Positions 43,950 to 57,085 of a DNA stretch of 64,000 nucleotides are shown here, in pieces (position 1 is the first letter of the stretch; every line of letters starts with the position of its first letter). A model generated the notes under the pieces. The model saw only the letters and a list, made by a program, of their open reading frames with translations, was not told where the DNA came from and did no database searches. The position numbers were made by a program, and so were the translations under genes. The DNA comes from Portulaca oleracea (taxonomy: Eukaryota > Streptophyta > Magnoliopsida > Caryophyllales > Portulacaceae): the NCBI GenBank assembly GCA_029582165.1, contig CM055874.1:27488883-27552882 (forward strand), read 5' to 3'.

Positions 43950-46900
43950 TGTGAACCCCGGAAAATTAGATTTTAATCGCCGTTACGTCGTCAGTATTAT
44001 TTTACGTCCGTTAATTATTTATGTGTTTAAATTGTTGACACTTGAGCTCGTAGAATCGTCGAGGGATTATTAAGGGTAATATAGTCTTTTCTATGTGCAT
44101 GGATATGCATGGGAATATGAGTATTTTGGTAAATTCGATGTTAATATTTGATGAGTATGTGTTAGTTTGTTTAATTAATTATTGGACTATTTTTTGTATT
44201 ATTATTAATACTACTATTATTATTATTATTATTAGTATTACTATTCTTGCTACTATTATTATTATTAGTATTATTTAATCTTATTATTATTAATATTGTT
44301 TTTAAATTTTTCCCTAATTTGTGCTACTGGATGGTTAGAGGAGTATGCCCCAAGTTTTATTTGCTTAATTAAGTTAAGTAGTCTAATTTCATAAACTACT
44401 CCTAATTAACCTAAACTTCCAAACCCTAATCTCCCTATCTGTCTCCCTCTCGTCCCTCTTCTGCCGTGGAGCCAACAACCGCCCAGCCACCACCGACCAC
44501 CGCCTGTAACCGCCGCCACCTCCGCCTCGCCGGAAACCGCCCCGAGCAACCGCTCCGACCACCGCTACGACCACCGCACACCCTTTTCTCTTTCTATCTC
44601 ACTTTCACGGTCTTCTTGGTTGTGCACCACCACCGTCGCCGCCCAGCTGCCGTCGATCGTCGTCGTCGACTCCCGGACACCAGGCGACCACCGAGCACCG
44701 AGCACCGCTCCCGCGACCACCCGAAACCGCTGCAACTGCCCAGACGTGAGTAAGGCGGCCCGACCCGTTCGTTGCTGCTGTGATTGTTGGCTCGCTCGAT
44801 AACCAACCAACGACCACCGCGACTCCCGACCATCGTGACCCCACCGTCCGACGACCACCCAGACGCCCTCCGTCGCCGCCGACGTCGCCGAAGTCCCGCC
44901 AAACGTCCACCGGCCTGCCACCGTGACCTGTGCGTGCGTAAACCCTAACTTATACCTTGTTTTCTTTCAAAAATTGTGCCCTTTATTATTAGTATTATTA
45001 TATGATTTCAAATTGTTTCTTTTTATGAAATTTACATGTATTTCTTGTGTATAATTGGGTTATATTAAGTGGATAAATGTGATAGTTTAAATTATTACTC
45101 TTGGCTATTACATGTGAGGAATATTGTGATTACATGTAACTTATGTTTAGGGTTTTGATTAGAGTTATTTCTTGAGAATAAATTTATCATGCTTGCGTAT
45201 AATATGGGTATTAATTCTGGTCATAAAGTTTATTAGGGTTGTATTTCTCAAATATATTTTACAAAGCTTGAGTAAATTTTGAGAGTTCGGAGTTAAAAAC
45301 ATTAGTGTATAATTATTACTAAATTATACTTTACAAAGGGTGTCTCCAAAATCATGTTAATTGTTTTGGCAAAATTAAATTCCGCTATGATAAATAAAGT
45401 TTTGATTTTTTTAATTAATAATCGTATTATTTTGAATTGTTATCGTATGATATGTCGTTATTAAGGAGGTTTATCGAATTCCTTATTTATTAAAAATGTT
45501 TAATTTGTTTATATTTTGGTAAAATAGTACCTTGCTGATTTCTTGTGTGTTTTGAAGTTTAGGAGTCCATTTTTCGTTTCTTTTATTTCGATTATTAGTG
45601 TAAATTTTAAGTTTATGTGTTTGATTGAGAATTAATATGTTACTGTCGCAATTTATGTTAGTATATGTGTAACTCGACCTTAGTTGTGCTATGGGGGTGA
45701 AAGGGCAAGTAGTAGACCCTAGTAGACTGTTTAGAACCTCAATTTGGAGTCCCAGGATAGTATGGTTAGAACTAGGATCGAAAATCTCGAAATAAAAACC
45801 TAGTCAGTTTGGACAGATTTTATAAGTCGTACGATATCGGTCACCATTTATTGTGTAGTTAATATTTAGCCCTACCTTTTGGTCTGAAAATACCTTAAAA
45901 TGTTAGCTTTCATAGGAATTTTGCGGATCGGGATTTTGAGGTATATATCCTGAGTTACGACCCAAATAGTGCACCTAGGTTAGAACTGGACAGGTTGTAT
46001 AGATGGTTGTTTTTGAGGACCTTAGGGAGTGTTTTAGGTCTCGGAGTCAACATAAGAGTTTTAGTAGACATCCCGAGGTTTCCAGAAAGTCCAAAACCAT
46101 ACCCATAGGATGTCAGGACGAGTTATGGTTCGTTTTATTAGAGTATTGAATTCTGTCCAGTTTATTCTTTTGAATTAATGTGTTGTTATGTGTGAATTAT
46201 TCAATTGATTTTAATATGTTAAGTGTTTGTAATAGGTGATGATTATAATATATGAGATATGCTTAAAATGTTAATTTATAGATGATGGGAACCTTATAGT
46301 GTTCCTAGGGGTGGGTTAGGAAGAAAATAGATTCCGTTAACTCCGTAAGACACGTTTTTTTAATTTTAGAAATTTCGTTATTTTAGGCGCGTTCTAAACC
46401 ATTCGATCTAGTGAGCTCAAGTGTGTTCTGAAGTAAGGAGAAGAATTGTCAGGTAATGTCTATGTCCTAATTCCCTCGTGGATGCGCTTTAGGTGTTTTA
46501 TGGTTTTACTATATTTTGGAAATTGCATCCCGAAAGGGGATTTTATTGTGAAATTGGCTGTCTGTTTTGGATGTTGTTACGTTTCTTGAGTTGGTAAAAT
46601 GTGGACAGTCGTTTACGTGTGATTAGGAAATGGTTTTTGAAATTTGGGATTGGATTGGATTGGATTGTTTGAGTTGGATTGGTACGATATTAAACTAGAT
46701 TAATAAATCAAACGTGACGTAAATGCGGGTTCGGGCAACACCCCCGAAGACCAAGTTCTGGGCATCCTGTAGGGGGGTTGTCAAGAGATCAGGGATGCCT
46801 GATAAGTGCTACTTCCCCGGGGTTAGTTTTATGCACATGTGTGAAATGGATGGTCATCCGTATGATTGTGATTATATATGATTGAGATTGGTATTGAGAT

Positions 46901-47457
46901 TGAGATTGTGATATGATTATAGTGAAGTCATTGGACTTCGAGGGCCAAATAAGCAAGGTCCGCCCGCTTAATAAATCTGAAAGATGGGTATGGTTGATAG
47001 GGAAATAAAACAGTTTATGAAAAGATTTTACTTCTTCACTTCTCCCCCAAAAATAAATTGAAATGGATTTTAAATTGTTTTAACGGTTAAGGGTAGACAT
47101 TATTGAGTCCTCCTCATGTTTTTAAATGTTTTGTTTTCAGGTGAAGAGTTCCATGATGGGAAACGGGTTTAGAAGTGAGGACGTCGAAGTAGAAGTTCAG
47201 AATAAAGTTCAGTTGATGTTTAGACTTGAGCAGTAATGTTAGTTTATGTTGTCTTTAGAAATTGAAGTTTCTTCCGTTTGTTAAATTGAAGTAATTAATG
47301 ATTAGTTGTTAGTTTTTCCTTTCTTGTCTTGTATTCCTTCGAGGATACGGCAGTAATGCCCAATTAAAAAGAAAAAAAAATGAGACTTCCACTGTTAATG
47401 TTAGTCAACATTTGACCTTGACCGTTAAGTTTAGAATTAAATTTCCAGGGCATTATA
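43950..47457. repeat. Probable solo LTR of a large Gypsy element (about 3.5 kb)
   Basis: The left end TGTGAACCCCGGAAAATT and right end AATTTCCAGGGCATTATA are inverted and resemble the TGTAACACCCCGG...CCGGGGTGTTACA ends of large plant Gypsy LTRs. Inside are a CCTAATCTCCC/CCACCGCC-rich transcribed-leader-like segment (44400-44930), GTRAAACCC-type donor words, and an acceptor-like TTTTGTTTTCAG (about 47130-47141) near the 3' end, a layout also found in the LTR at 13009-15619. No PBS, gag or pol is adjacent. Flanking bases GTGTG and GTATA do not make a clean TSD. It could instead be a non-coding gene. Confidence 0.5.
44206..44300. repeat. (ATT)n microsatellite
   Basis: Imperfect TTA/ATT trinucleotide array within the probable LTR. 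Confidence 0.85.
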
Positions 47458-47994
<537 letters not shown>

Positions 47995-48006
47995 ATATAT
48001 ATATAT

Positions 48007-49721
48007 GGAATAGATAGGTTGAGAATGAGTTTTTGGTGAGAATGTGAGAAGAGTGGTTAAGGACCCTTGGATCATAGATCAATGGTATTGAAAAAAAAAA
48101 GCCAATTTTCCTTTAATTATCAGCCCTTCACGTGAGCAACTGGAAAAAAAAAAAAAAGAAAGAAATCAGTTTCGGCTTTGTGCAGGATGAGTTCCAAGAC
48201 GCGTGCAACCTTTCTCCTTCCTCTTTCCCCCTTTCTTTCCAAACATATTCAACTCTCCAATTTAAATGATTTTTCACTTGATGATCATGATGACAATGAT
48301 GATTATTTTGGGTTGAACATGATGATCATGATGATCACTAGATCATGATCTGCGGTAAGTTGAAGAGAGGGGGTTTGAATCAGTGAACCTGATGAACATG
48401 ATGATTATGATGATCGCTTGATCACAGTGAACCTGATGAACATGATGATCATGATGATCACTTGATCATGATTTGGGATAAGTTCATTAAAATTATACAA
48501 TCATTAATCATGAGGAACATGAAGATCATGATGATCACTTGGTCATAACTTGATGCCCATTTAGTTTGAACATCATGTCCTTATTGATTTAATACGATAT
48601 AAGTTGGTTTTGAACTTGATATCCATTTGATTTACACATGATATACATTTCATTTGAATATGATGTTCGTTATCTAATAACATGAGTACATTCTTTTATA
48701 ACGTGATGTCCATTGCTATATACTACAATGTCCATTTCTCTAATGGACATCAAGTTCAAAACAAATCTCCATTGTATTGAACACAACAAGGACAGTATAT
48801 TTGAACTAAATGGGCATCAATGATGAGAAGGGAGTTCAAACATATTGTCATTGTCACCATTGATGCCCACTTAGTTCAAATGACATGTCCTTGTTGATTT
48901 AATAGATATAAATTTGTTTTAAACTTGATTTACACATGATATACATTTCATTTGAACATGATGTTCGTTATCTAATAACATGTTGTACATTATCTTATAA
49001 CGTGATGTTCACTACTATATACTTCGATGTGCAATGGATGTCACGTTATAAGAGAATGTACTTCATGTTATTAGATAACGAACATCATGTTCAAATGAAA
49101 TGTATATCATGTGTAAAGCAAATGGATAACAAGTTCAAAACCAACTTATATTGTATTAAATCAACAAGGACATGATGTTCAAACTAAATGGGCATCAAGT
49201 TGTGACCAAGTGATCATCATGATCTTCATGTTTATCATGATTAACGATTGTCTATTTTTAATGAATTTATCCCAAATCATAATCAAGTGATCATCATGAT
49301 GATCATGATCATGTTCATGATCATGTTCATTATGATCATCATGTTCATTAGGTTCATTGATTCAAACCCCCTCTCTTCAACTTACCCCCAAATCATGATC
49401 AAGTGATCATCACGATCATCATGTTCAACCCAGAAAAATCATCATCACCATCATGATCATCAAGTGAAAAATCATTTAAATTGGAGCGTAGAATATGTTT
49501 GGAAAGAGGAAGAGGGAAGAAGGAAGGTTGCACGCATCTTGGAACTCATCCTGCACAAAGCCCAAAATGATGTCTTTTTTTTTTTCCAATTGCTCACGTG
49601 AAGGGCTAATAATTAAAGGAAAATTGGCTTTTTTTTCAATACCATTGATTTATAATCCAAGGGTCCTTAGCCACTCTTCTCATATTCTCACCAAAAACCC
49701 ATTCTCACCCTATTTATTCCC
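48007..49721. mobile_element. Fold-back element, copy 2 (empty of Helitron)
   Basis: 1715 bp, ends GGAATAGATAGGTTGAG and CTCACCCTATTTATTCC, flanked by short TA runs. Nearly the whole length is an imperfect palindrome centred near 48840, with GGGCATCAATG/CATTGATGCCC at the middle and GATCATGATGATC arrays in both arms. It matches copy 1 (9788-12506) along its length apart from the Helitron, which it lacks. No coding capacity. Confidence 0.88.
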
Positions 49722-50693
49722 ATATATATATGTCACTCTCATTGATTCATGAACCCCGATGGTCCTTCGAATGGATAAATTTAGGAGGCTAAGGATCCAC
49801 TAACTACTTAGGGATTGAGAAAATCCCAATTTAAAACTCATAAAACTACCACTAATTTCTAGGATTTTGATGCATCAACAACAAAAATATCACAAAGAAG
49901 ATATAAATAGGATAAAGATTGCTCACCACGTTAATCTCAAGCCTTCCATAGATTCTTAAAGGAGAACCACCCACAAGCAAGGAGAAACCTAATAGACTTT
50001 ACCAAGATTAGTATAAAGAAACACCAACTAATCACTAAAGGAGCCACTCCCAATCACCACCATTTGGATAAAGAAGAGGGAGATTTGAGGAGGATTTTGT
50101 AACACCCAATAAAATTTCATTCTTGAAAATGTTTAAAATGACCATTAATTCTATTCTACAGGGAGCCATTACAAATATAAAGGGGTGAGGGAAGAAAAGA
50201 CATTTGAAAACTAGCGGAAATCGCGAAAACAAGTTAGGCGCGGCCAACGCCTAACCTGGGGAGTTTTAATAGAGAGAAAATAAGGAGGCACAGCCTGCGC
50301 CTCCTCTGGTGCGACCAGCGCCAGATGAGGCGCGGCCAGTGCCAGCCCTGTTTCTCTTCTACTTGGTCGCTTTCTCATTTCTTCTTCGCTCAGTTCTCTC
50401 TCCCGAACCTTGTGTTCTCTTCAAAGCCATGCTAGCTCACTGCTCACCATCCTGCCCTTTTTCAAAATATAACAATTGTTGAGGTTATAAAGGGAGGGAA
50501 CTCAAAGTGGCGATCCCCGTCAGCTGTTCCACTCTTGATTTGGTTGAACTCCACGATGTAATCATCACAAGAGAGCTCAATACTCAATTCTCACTCAACC
50601 GGTGGCTCATCTTTCACACCATCGATTAGGAACTTGGGATGCACCCAACTTGCACGAAACTCTAAGGTGTAGCCATCACCAAAGAAGCACAAA
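49722..50693. other. Probable non-coding retroelement flank
   Basis: No gene is seen. TGTAACACCC at 50099 resembles a Gypsy LTR terminus, and 50230-50350 carries a cluster of AGGCGCGGCCA / TGCGCCTCC / CCAGCGCCAG words in opposing orientation. Possibly the degraded LTR of the minus-strand Gypsy element to the right; the border could not be set. Confidence 0.4.
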
Positions 50694-52150
50694 TCAAGAG
50701 GTGGGGTTGTAGCTAAAAGGTGAAGGGTAAGAAGGGGAAATGAGAAACTTTTCAAGAGTTAAGGTACACTCACTTACTTTAGCCTCACCACACGGCAATG
50801 ACAAGACCAAATGATGCTCATCCCCACCAAGGGTACTCTCTTCCTGTGTTTCTTTCTTGAGGAGGAGGTTTCTCAACTCACTTGCCACACCAGGTTGAGT
50901 TTTGGTTAGTTGGTGAGGGGTTAGAGGGTAGAAGGTGAGCTTTTCTTGGCCAAGTTGGAAGGAATACGTGTTCCAGCAGCCACAATGTTTAACCCCATGG
51001 TCAAATTGCCAAGGCCTTCCTAAAATTAAATGACTCGCATTCATCGGTACCACTATAGGAGGCAAACATTTGTCGACCAAATTAAAAAAATGACACTTAG
51101 AAAATAAAATAATAGGTATTTGGCTAATTATCACCCGCCAGGTGCCAAATTAATTACGGTCCATTTAATTAGATTTTAAATGGAAATACATCATGGCCAA
51201 TAACATCGTGACACGTGTCAGAGATGATGCAGAAAATCATAATTATTTCTTTATTTAAAATTAAAGAAATAATTAATTAACTTGGGCCAAGCCCAAAGCT
51301 CAACTCAAACCCTAGGGGTTAGGCCTCCAGAACCTATAAATAGGGGGTCCTCCCCCTTCATTTTGAGGCCCCCCGGGCATTCTACACTCAAGAGGCTTCA
51401 AAAGATTGAACTGCTAACAACCTCCAACTACCAACGTCAAGGATCAAGGTCTGCAAAAGCTCCAAGCCTCTATTGCGTCAAGATCAAGAACTGCTACAGA
51501 GTTCTTCAGCGATACTTCCAAAAGGCTTCAGAAGATCAATCTGCAAGCGATCTCCAGTTACCAAGCGTCAAGGACCAACGTCGACTAGTTCAACAACTTT
51601 TGTTCTTCACGTCAAAGACTACAGTCGTCTTCTTTGTCTGGTTCATCGATCGAGATCAAGTAACCAACAGTCAACCTTCAGATGGTAACTCTGAGCAGCC
51701 TCCAACTACCAAGCACTAAGGGGATCAACGCTCAAGACCATCAGCTTAAGAACTACTACAAGAGTTCTTCAGCTAGACCTGCATCCGAGATTGAGATTAA
51801 GCATTGCGCTCTCGGCTCACCCAAATTTCAGGAGATCGAATCAGAGGATTATGTTATTGTATTTAATTTGTTTCTCAATTTCTGTCTTTATTTATTTTAG
51901 ACTAGAAATTTGTGTTGACAACCACATCACATAAATAGAGTCATTATACTTAGAAACCATTGAAAAATTAACTAGAGCTTGCCAAGTTACCTTTAAGACA
52001 TCTTAATCACGTAGCCACTTGAGATGGTACGGTCGGGGTGTGGATTGGTTAGGAAGTTGAGCTTCTCTACCATGTACGCCGAGTCGACGTTGGTGTAACT
52101 CCCACTATCAATGATGAAGTCCACAACCTTGCCTCCGACCTTGCATCATG
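50694..52150 (-). pseudogene. Gypsy aspartic protease, split by LTR insertion
   Basis: The N-terminal half includes VVDFIIDSGSYTNVDSAYMV (active-site D-S-G, about 52130-52070). The C-terminal half (51048-50694) includes VPMNASHLILGRPWQFDHG, the family's second conserved block. Between them lies an insertion at 51054-51920 with a 5-bp duplication, ACCAC on plus. One base is also missing next to the insertion. Not functional. Confidence 0.82.
51054..51920 (+). mobile_element. Solo LTR (or LTR fragment) inserted in the protease
   Basis: The LTR body runs TGTCGACCAAATT (51071) to AATTTGTGTTGACA (51920), inverted ends of the form TGTCRAC. It carries a TATA box CTATAAATAGGG (about 51336-51347) on plus. 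The target duplication ACCAC is at 51049-51053 and 51921-51925. Seventeen bases (TATAGGAGGCAAACATT) lie between the left duplication and TGTCGACC; they look like internal PPT-side sequence. Inside, AGAACTGCTACAGAGTTCTT and AGAACTACTACAAGAGTTCT are related repeats (about 51487 and 51749). Confidence 0.7.
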
Positions 52151-52436
52151 ATTGAAAGAGGATCTCCCTTTGTCGTTGTCAAGAGGAGCTACGGAGGAAT
52201 AAAGTAACCTCAAGACAAGTACTCTCCTTCCTCGGGTTGGACTTCAAGATTTCCCTCACGTGCTTCGGATTCTCCACTTATTGTTCCTTAAGCACTTCTT
52301 CGACCACATTGTCAATCTCTTTGACCTCTTGAAGGGTCATCACCCTTTTCGTGGGGCATTCGGATTGGTAGTGACTATATCCGTGGCATTTGAAGCTCTT
52401 ACTTCCTTCCTTCTTCCATGAAGGATCCCTAAGAGG

Positions 52437-53498
52437 CTAAAAATTCTCTTTTGTAGACTTGGTGCTCCGAGGGGAACTAGACTCCCTAGAAGGAGATTCA
52501 TCTCCTTTGTGCTCACAAGTGGAGGGTGTAGAAATACCCTTTGACTTCCTCTTCCTCTCTTCTATGAGGGTGGAAAGCTTGTAGAGATCATTAATAGAGT
52601 GATACTCATAGAGTTTCACCTTTGATGCGATCTTGCCATCGAGGCCATTGAGAAACCTCACCATTACTTGCTTCGGTGATTCTTGAACATCACACGTCAT
52701 CATGACCAACTCAAACACATGTATGTATTCTCTAACACTCATGTGGCCTTGTTTGAGAGAGAACAACTTGTTGTAGAGGTCTTGTTTATAGTAGGTGGGC
52801 ACAAACCTATTCATCATGTGCTTTTTGAGCTTCCGCCAAGTTTGGATTTTTGGCTTGCAATCTTTCGCCCTTCGTTTCTTCAAGTTCTCAAGCCATAGGG
52901 ATGTATACTTAGTGAGTTGGAGGGTGGCCACCTTGTATTTCTTCCTCTCTGCATAATCCATGAGTTTAAAAATCTTCTCCATGGAAAGCACCCGATCAAG
53001 GAACTCATCAGGGTCCGAACTACCGTCAAAGGTAGGAGGCTCAACTTGGAGGTCTCGCAAAATCATCTTGGAGCCTACAAATACGGGGAGCCTCGTAGCG
53101 GGAAGCATCATCCAAACCATCTCCTAAACCATCCCCGTCAAAGATAGGATGACCTCGGAGACTATGGGAGGGGAATGTTGTTGTTCGAGAGAAGGAGTTT
53201 CACTCATCCGGAGGGGGCGTTGTTGGGGACCTCATTGGAAGGGATCCACTTCACTCCTAGAAGGACTGATGTCAACATTACATAGTAATGGGGGAAGTCC
53301 TAATTCCAACCTAAGTAGTTGTTGGTGGTGTTGAAGAGCATCTACACCATCAAGGCCGAATTGTTCATTGAACATGAACCTCCTTTGCATGTCACGCATT
53401 TGTTGCATGAGTTGAGCCATATTAGGTTCCGGGGGGAGGGGAATAGGATGAGAGGGGGAAGTTCCTCTTCCGTCGTCTTGACACAATGAAGAAGGCAT
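52437..53498 (-). pseudogene. Gypsy gag, broken
   Basis: A first segment (53498-53232) with MAQLMQQMRDMQRRFMFNEQ and, after a stop, the capsid domain from about 53060: PPTFDGSSDPDEFLDRVLSM, LWLENLKKRRAKD, RFVPTYYKQDLYNKL, SVREYIHVFE, VRFLNGLDG (about 53030-52650). A lysine/serine-rich tail follows. The ATG-to-stop frame 53120-52437 is 227 codons. A CCHC knuckle (CHGYSHYQSECP-like) is visible just downstream in another frame near 52390-52345. Capsid organisation is like that of the gag at 33422-35278 but clearly a different element. Confidence 0.85.
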
Positions 53499-53499
53499 T

Positions 53500-53914
53500 T
53501 TGAGGAGTTTAGGGATTTGAATGGCTAAGAAAAATTTTAATAGATGAGGCTTCGGGTTTTTTGTGGTTAAGGGAACTTGGTGGAGTTTTTAGCAAAGTCA
53601 ATTTTGTGGGGGAAGATAGAGTGACACCAGCAAGGGGAATGCACCACAATCGACCAAACCAAGGGTAATCACCAATGCAAATAGCATGCACCAAGTGAGC
53701 ACCTCACAGACAAATAGTCAGCAACAAGTTATCCAACAAAACACCCAAATCAACCATAGACATCCATTGATTGAAGCATGAACAAATACCTAATTCCAAT
53801 ATACTCAATCTTCAAACTCGTTCAAAGAACTCTCCTAAATTGCAACCCTAATCAACTACAAAACAATGCTAAAACAACATGAAACCTCCAAGCGAACAAC
53901 TAGGCATGTAAAGG
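53500..53914. other. Non-coding DNA between two retroelement remnants
   Basis: Likely the 5' leader of the minus-strand Gypsy remnant; no PBS was recognised and no gene is seen. Confidence 0.3.
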
Positions 53915-55429
53915 TGTAAACACTGGGATTTTAACATAATGTTAGCATGTTTATAATGTAATTTTTGTCATTATGTATTCTAGTTAGGAAATAAGAAGGG
54001 GAACTAAAGCCTAAGACTTGCACGCATGCATTATACATGCGCAAGTGTACGTAAAATAACTGCATGCAACATAACATACAAAACCGTAAGTAAGCATGCA
54101 CAACTTTTATGTAGAAAAGTGTTTGAAACCCGAGCCTTACATGTCATGCATAAGTCTACGTAGAGCAACAAGCAATGTTCTTAAGAGATCACAAGTTGAA
54201 GACCCATCACAAGCATGACCGTCCAAGTTTCACAAGCTCAAAATACATGCATGCATAAGCTTAAGTCCGATCGGACTTAAATGTGATCACATTGCACCGT
54301 CTAAGTGTGAACCAAGCTCAAAGCTCATGCATGCACAAGCTTAAGTCTGATCGGACTTTAGTGTGGTCACACCATACCATCGACCACGTGATGCGTTCAC
54401 CAAAGTCAAGATACATTCATGCATGTCCTAAGTCTGACTGACCTTCAACATGTTCCCACCTAGATTCAGCTCACATACAGCCATCATCCAAGGAAGAAAC
54501 ATGTGGTTTATTCATTCTAATCTAATCGGTCTTGATGTCGATGAATCCAAAGTGAACTTGTTTACTTGAAGCGTGCTAGATACACTCCCTAATGCATACG
54601 AAGTTAACCCCTTAAACCTTATAAATAGGACCCTACCAGCTCCATGTATGAGGCCCCAAGATTCCATTATCTTCTTCTCTCCCTAAAACTTCATTCCTAT
54701 CTTACATATCCTAAACTTTTCCACACACAATCCAACTCACCCCAACTTAGCCCCCAATCTTTGAATTATCATCTTTTCTCCCTTAATTCTCATATTCCCT
54801 TCTTATTCTCACACATCTATCTTAAGCTCATTTTCTCATCCTCTTAATCTTTTTCCTAAAACCTAAACACATATCTTCCTAAACCATCCAAAAATACCAA
54901 AACCCATAACTAAAACACATCCTAAAAACACCACAAAAAGCCCATTTCTTTCCTTTTAAATCTTTCATACCTCAACTTTGTCCTTTTTGTATCAACAAAG
55001 AGGTGTTCTAGTCTTGCATCTACTCAAGATCGATCGGGTTTCATCAAGTTCAAGGAAAGGATCAAGCATTCAAGCAAGGCTAGGCAAGGTCCCCTTAAAA
55101 ACATCAATAGGTACTATTTTGTGTTTTTAATTCTAAATGTAAGTGTTCTTGTGTTTATGTTATAACAGTGTTTATGTTACATGTTTAATGAGTTAACTAT
55201 ATAAAGTTAAATTTTACTTTGCTTCCAAACTTTATTAAAAGCAAATTTTCAAACTTCTAGTAGAGTCTTTCCTATGTGAGAGGCGGACTCAAAGGTATTT
55301 ACCTTCGAGTCCGTAGCCTTACCCCTGAATCCACTTTTGGTTCGTAGGCGAAGTCTTCTTTGTTTTCTCTTCCGTTTTCTTGGCTTTTCTCTTTAAAAAG
55401 TCGGGTGGCGACTCCTTTTATACATCGGG

Positions 55430-56372
55430 ATCGCCTGAACCGTGTTTATCATGGTTTTACAATGAATCGATTCAACTTTATGGCGCATTTGTATGTTTTT
55501 TAAATAGTGTTGCCTAAATTACTTTTCGAGCTTAACATTTTATGAACCAATTGAGCTAATCTTAAGGACTTGGAACAAGTGGACGTTCTTTCTCAAGTGT
55601 AATTTAATTATTCATAAAATGCACAACAGTAAAGGGAAGGTGATTTTACAATATAATTATTTTTAAAATGAACAAATATTCCCGAAAGTGTTTTGAAAAG
55701 TAAACCCCAGCACATTCCGTGGACGTTTAAAGTCCACAAAGGCACAAACAAACTCCACTGGAAAGCTGCCTAAAAGTGGGTAAAACTTGAAAAAAGTTTG
55801 GTGTGCTTTAAAATTTTTGGAAGTTAAATAAGTTTTAGCATTACATTTTTAAATCATTCTTTTAGGCATAACCATTACATATACCAGGCCACTCCCTTGT
55901 CATATTTTAGCGTGGGTGCACTCAAAGTGCCGGTTTAGGTTTTTTCTTATAATCCCCGAAAATATAACCCATGGGATGCCGAAACGGCTATGCTCAGAAT
56001 GGTACATTAACACCAATTTGAGCCTTAGTTACCACATCCACCCATACATCACCCTACTAGGTCTCCATTCGAGTCTCTAAGAGCAGCATCTCATACATTT
56101 GAGTTGTACTCGTACAATAAAAATGCACCGGGGCGAGATATGAGTCGGTAAGCCTTTATCAGCCAATAAACCCTTGTACAGCGCATTAGTGTCCATGTGG
56201 ACATCGACGATGATGAAGATGACATTCCTGAAAAATTCCACCCATCCTCGCTTTTCCGCAATAGACAAAGGAAAAGGCAAACAAGGGGAAAATCCTAGAA
56301 CGAGAGAGGTTGTCCATGCGAAGACAACCCAATACCTAAGTTACCACCTCCAGTAGTTATCCCTCGATTAGC
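55430..56372. other. Leader / non-coding internal region of Tat-like element
   Basis: No gene is seen; AT-rich with no clear repeats. Confidence 0.35.
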
Positions 56373-56924
56373 GCAGGTCAAGTCTGAGTCAGCAAACCTC
56401 CAAGATAATCCTATTATCAAGAGATGAAAGCTTAGCTTGATGGCTTCAAGAATGCGGTGAGTCAGATGCTCGCATTTGCTAACCAATTCATCGATTTTAA
56501 ACAACCTGCTGAAATTAATGCCGAAATTTCTGAAAAGATGGACATTCCTTTGAAGAAATTTAGGTCGTTAGAGAACCTAACTCATCACGTGTGGGAGTTC
56601 AATAGGGTGATACCACTTTGGGGCATCGATTATAAGCATGTTTTCCCATCATCATTTAATGATGAAGTGTGGGATTGGTACTACACTCTTCCTTTGGAGA
56701 CTCGGGGTGAATGGATTACTTTACGAAAGGCATTCATAAGCCCTTACAATAAGGTTCAGAAAGAAAAGGTGACTTTGCCTGATGTTATGGCAATTTGTCA
56801 GGGCGAGGACAAACCTTTCATCACCTACTATAAGAGGTGGGACGCCAAGCTATCTCAAGTCTGTTGGGAGTGCCCCGATAATGTTCAAATAGAACTGAGT
56901 ACTCAAGCCAGCATGGCATGGTGA
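56373..56924 (+). pseudogene. Gag fragment, Tat/Ogre-like
   Basis: The segment from about 56457 (MSQMLAFANQFIDF) to the stop at 56922 contains HHVWEFNRVIPLWGIDYKHV, FPSSFNDEVWDWYYTLP, LRKAFISPYNKVQKEKVTLPD and GEDKPFITYYKRWDAKLS. The pattern F-P-x-S-L/F-x-x-x-A/V-x-x-W-Y-x-x-L-P followed by L-x-x-x-F and R-W matches the retrotransposon gag domain in Tat-lineage elements. Upstream bases continue in frame (with one stop near 56429). It ends prematurely after ASMAW. Alternative: gag of another Gypsy lineage. Confidence 0.7.
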
Positions 56925-57085
56925 TTGACGTCTTTGCTAGAAGATCTCTTAATCGGTAATTGAATAGTTCAATCACAGCCGTGCCAGTTGGTCCCATAGG
57001 GTCGCACAAGCCAGTACCCTAAGGCAAGAGTATGTTGGAAAGAGGGTCGGATCAATAAAGTATTAAACCAAGGAGACCGAAAAAC

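Larger units (their letters stand above)
50694..53730 (-). mobile_element. Degraded Ty3/Gypsy element (gag-protease only)
   Basis: Minus-strand remains of gag (53498-52437) and a protease (about 52150-51930 and 51048-50694), the latter split by an LTR insertion. Reverse transcriptase and integrase are absent. Frameshifts separate the gag N-terminus from the capsid part. LTRs were not confidently found. Confidence 0.8.
53915..57009 (+). mobile_element. Degraded Ty3/Gypsy element of Tat/Ogre type (LTR plus gag)
   Basis: An LTR-like region begins TGTAAACACTGGG (53915), has a TATA box TTATAAATAGG (about 54620-54631) and a C/T-rich leader, and is followed by GGTGGCGACTCC (55404-55415), which resembles the TGGCGACTC-type primer site of Tat/Ogre elements. 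Then come non-coding leader sequence and a gag fragment (56373-56921). Nothing of pol is seen. The LTR 3' border and element 3' end are not defined. Confidence 0.55.

Noticed and set aside
44389..44921. Several overlapping Arg/Gly/Pro-rich frames on both strands
   Set aside because: All come from one C-rich CCACCG-type block in the probable LTR; open in many frames because of composition.
48270..49470. Array of short GATCATCATG repeats resembling a CRISPR-like or satellite array
   Set aside because: Units are short, degenerate and palindromic, without regular spacers; they are part of the fold-back element arms.
51282..51900. 145- and 72-codon plus-strand frames downstream of a TATA box
   Set aside because: They lie wholly inside the inserted LTR; no domain, and LTR leaders often contain chance frames.
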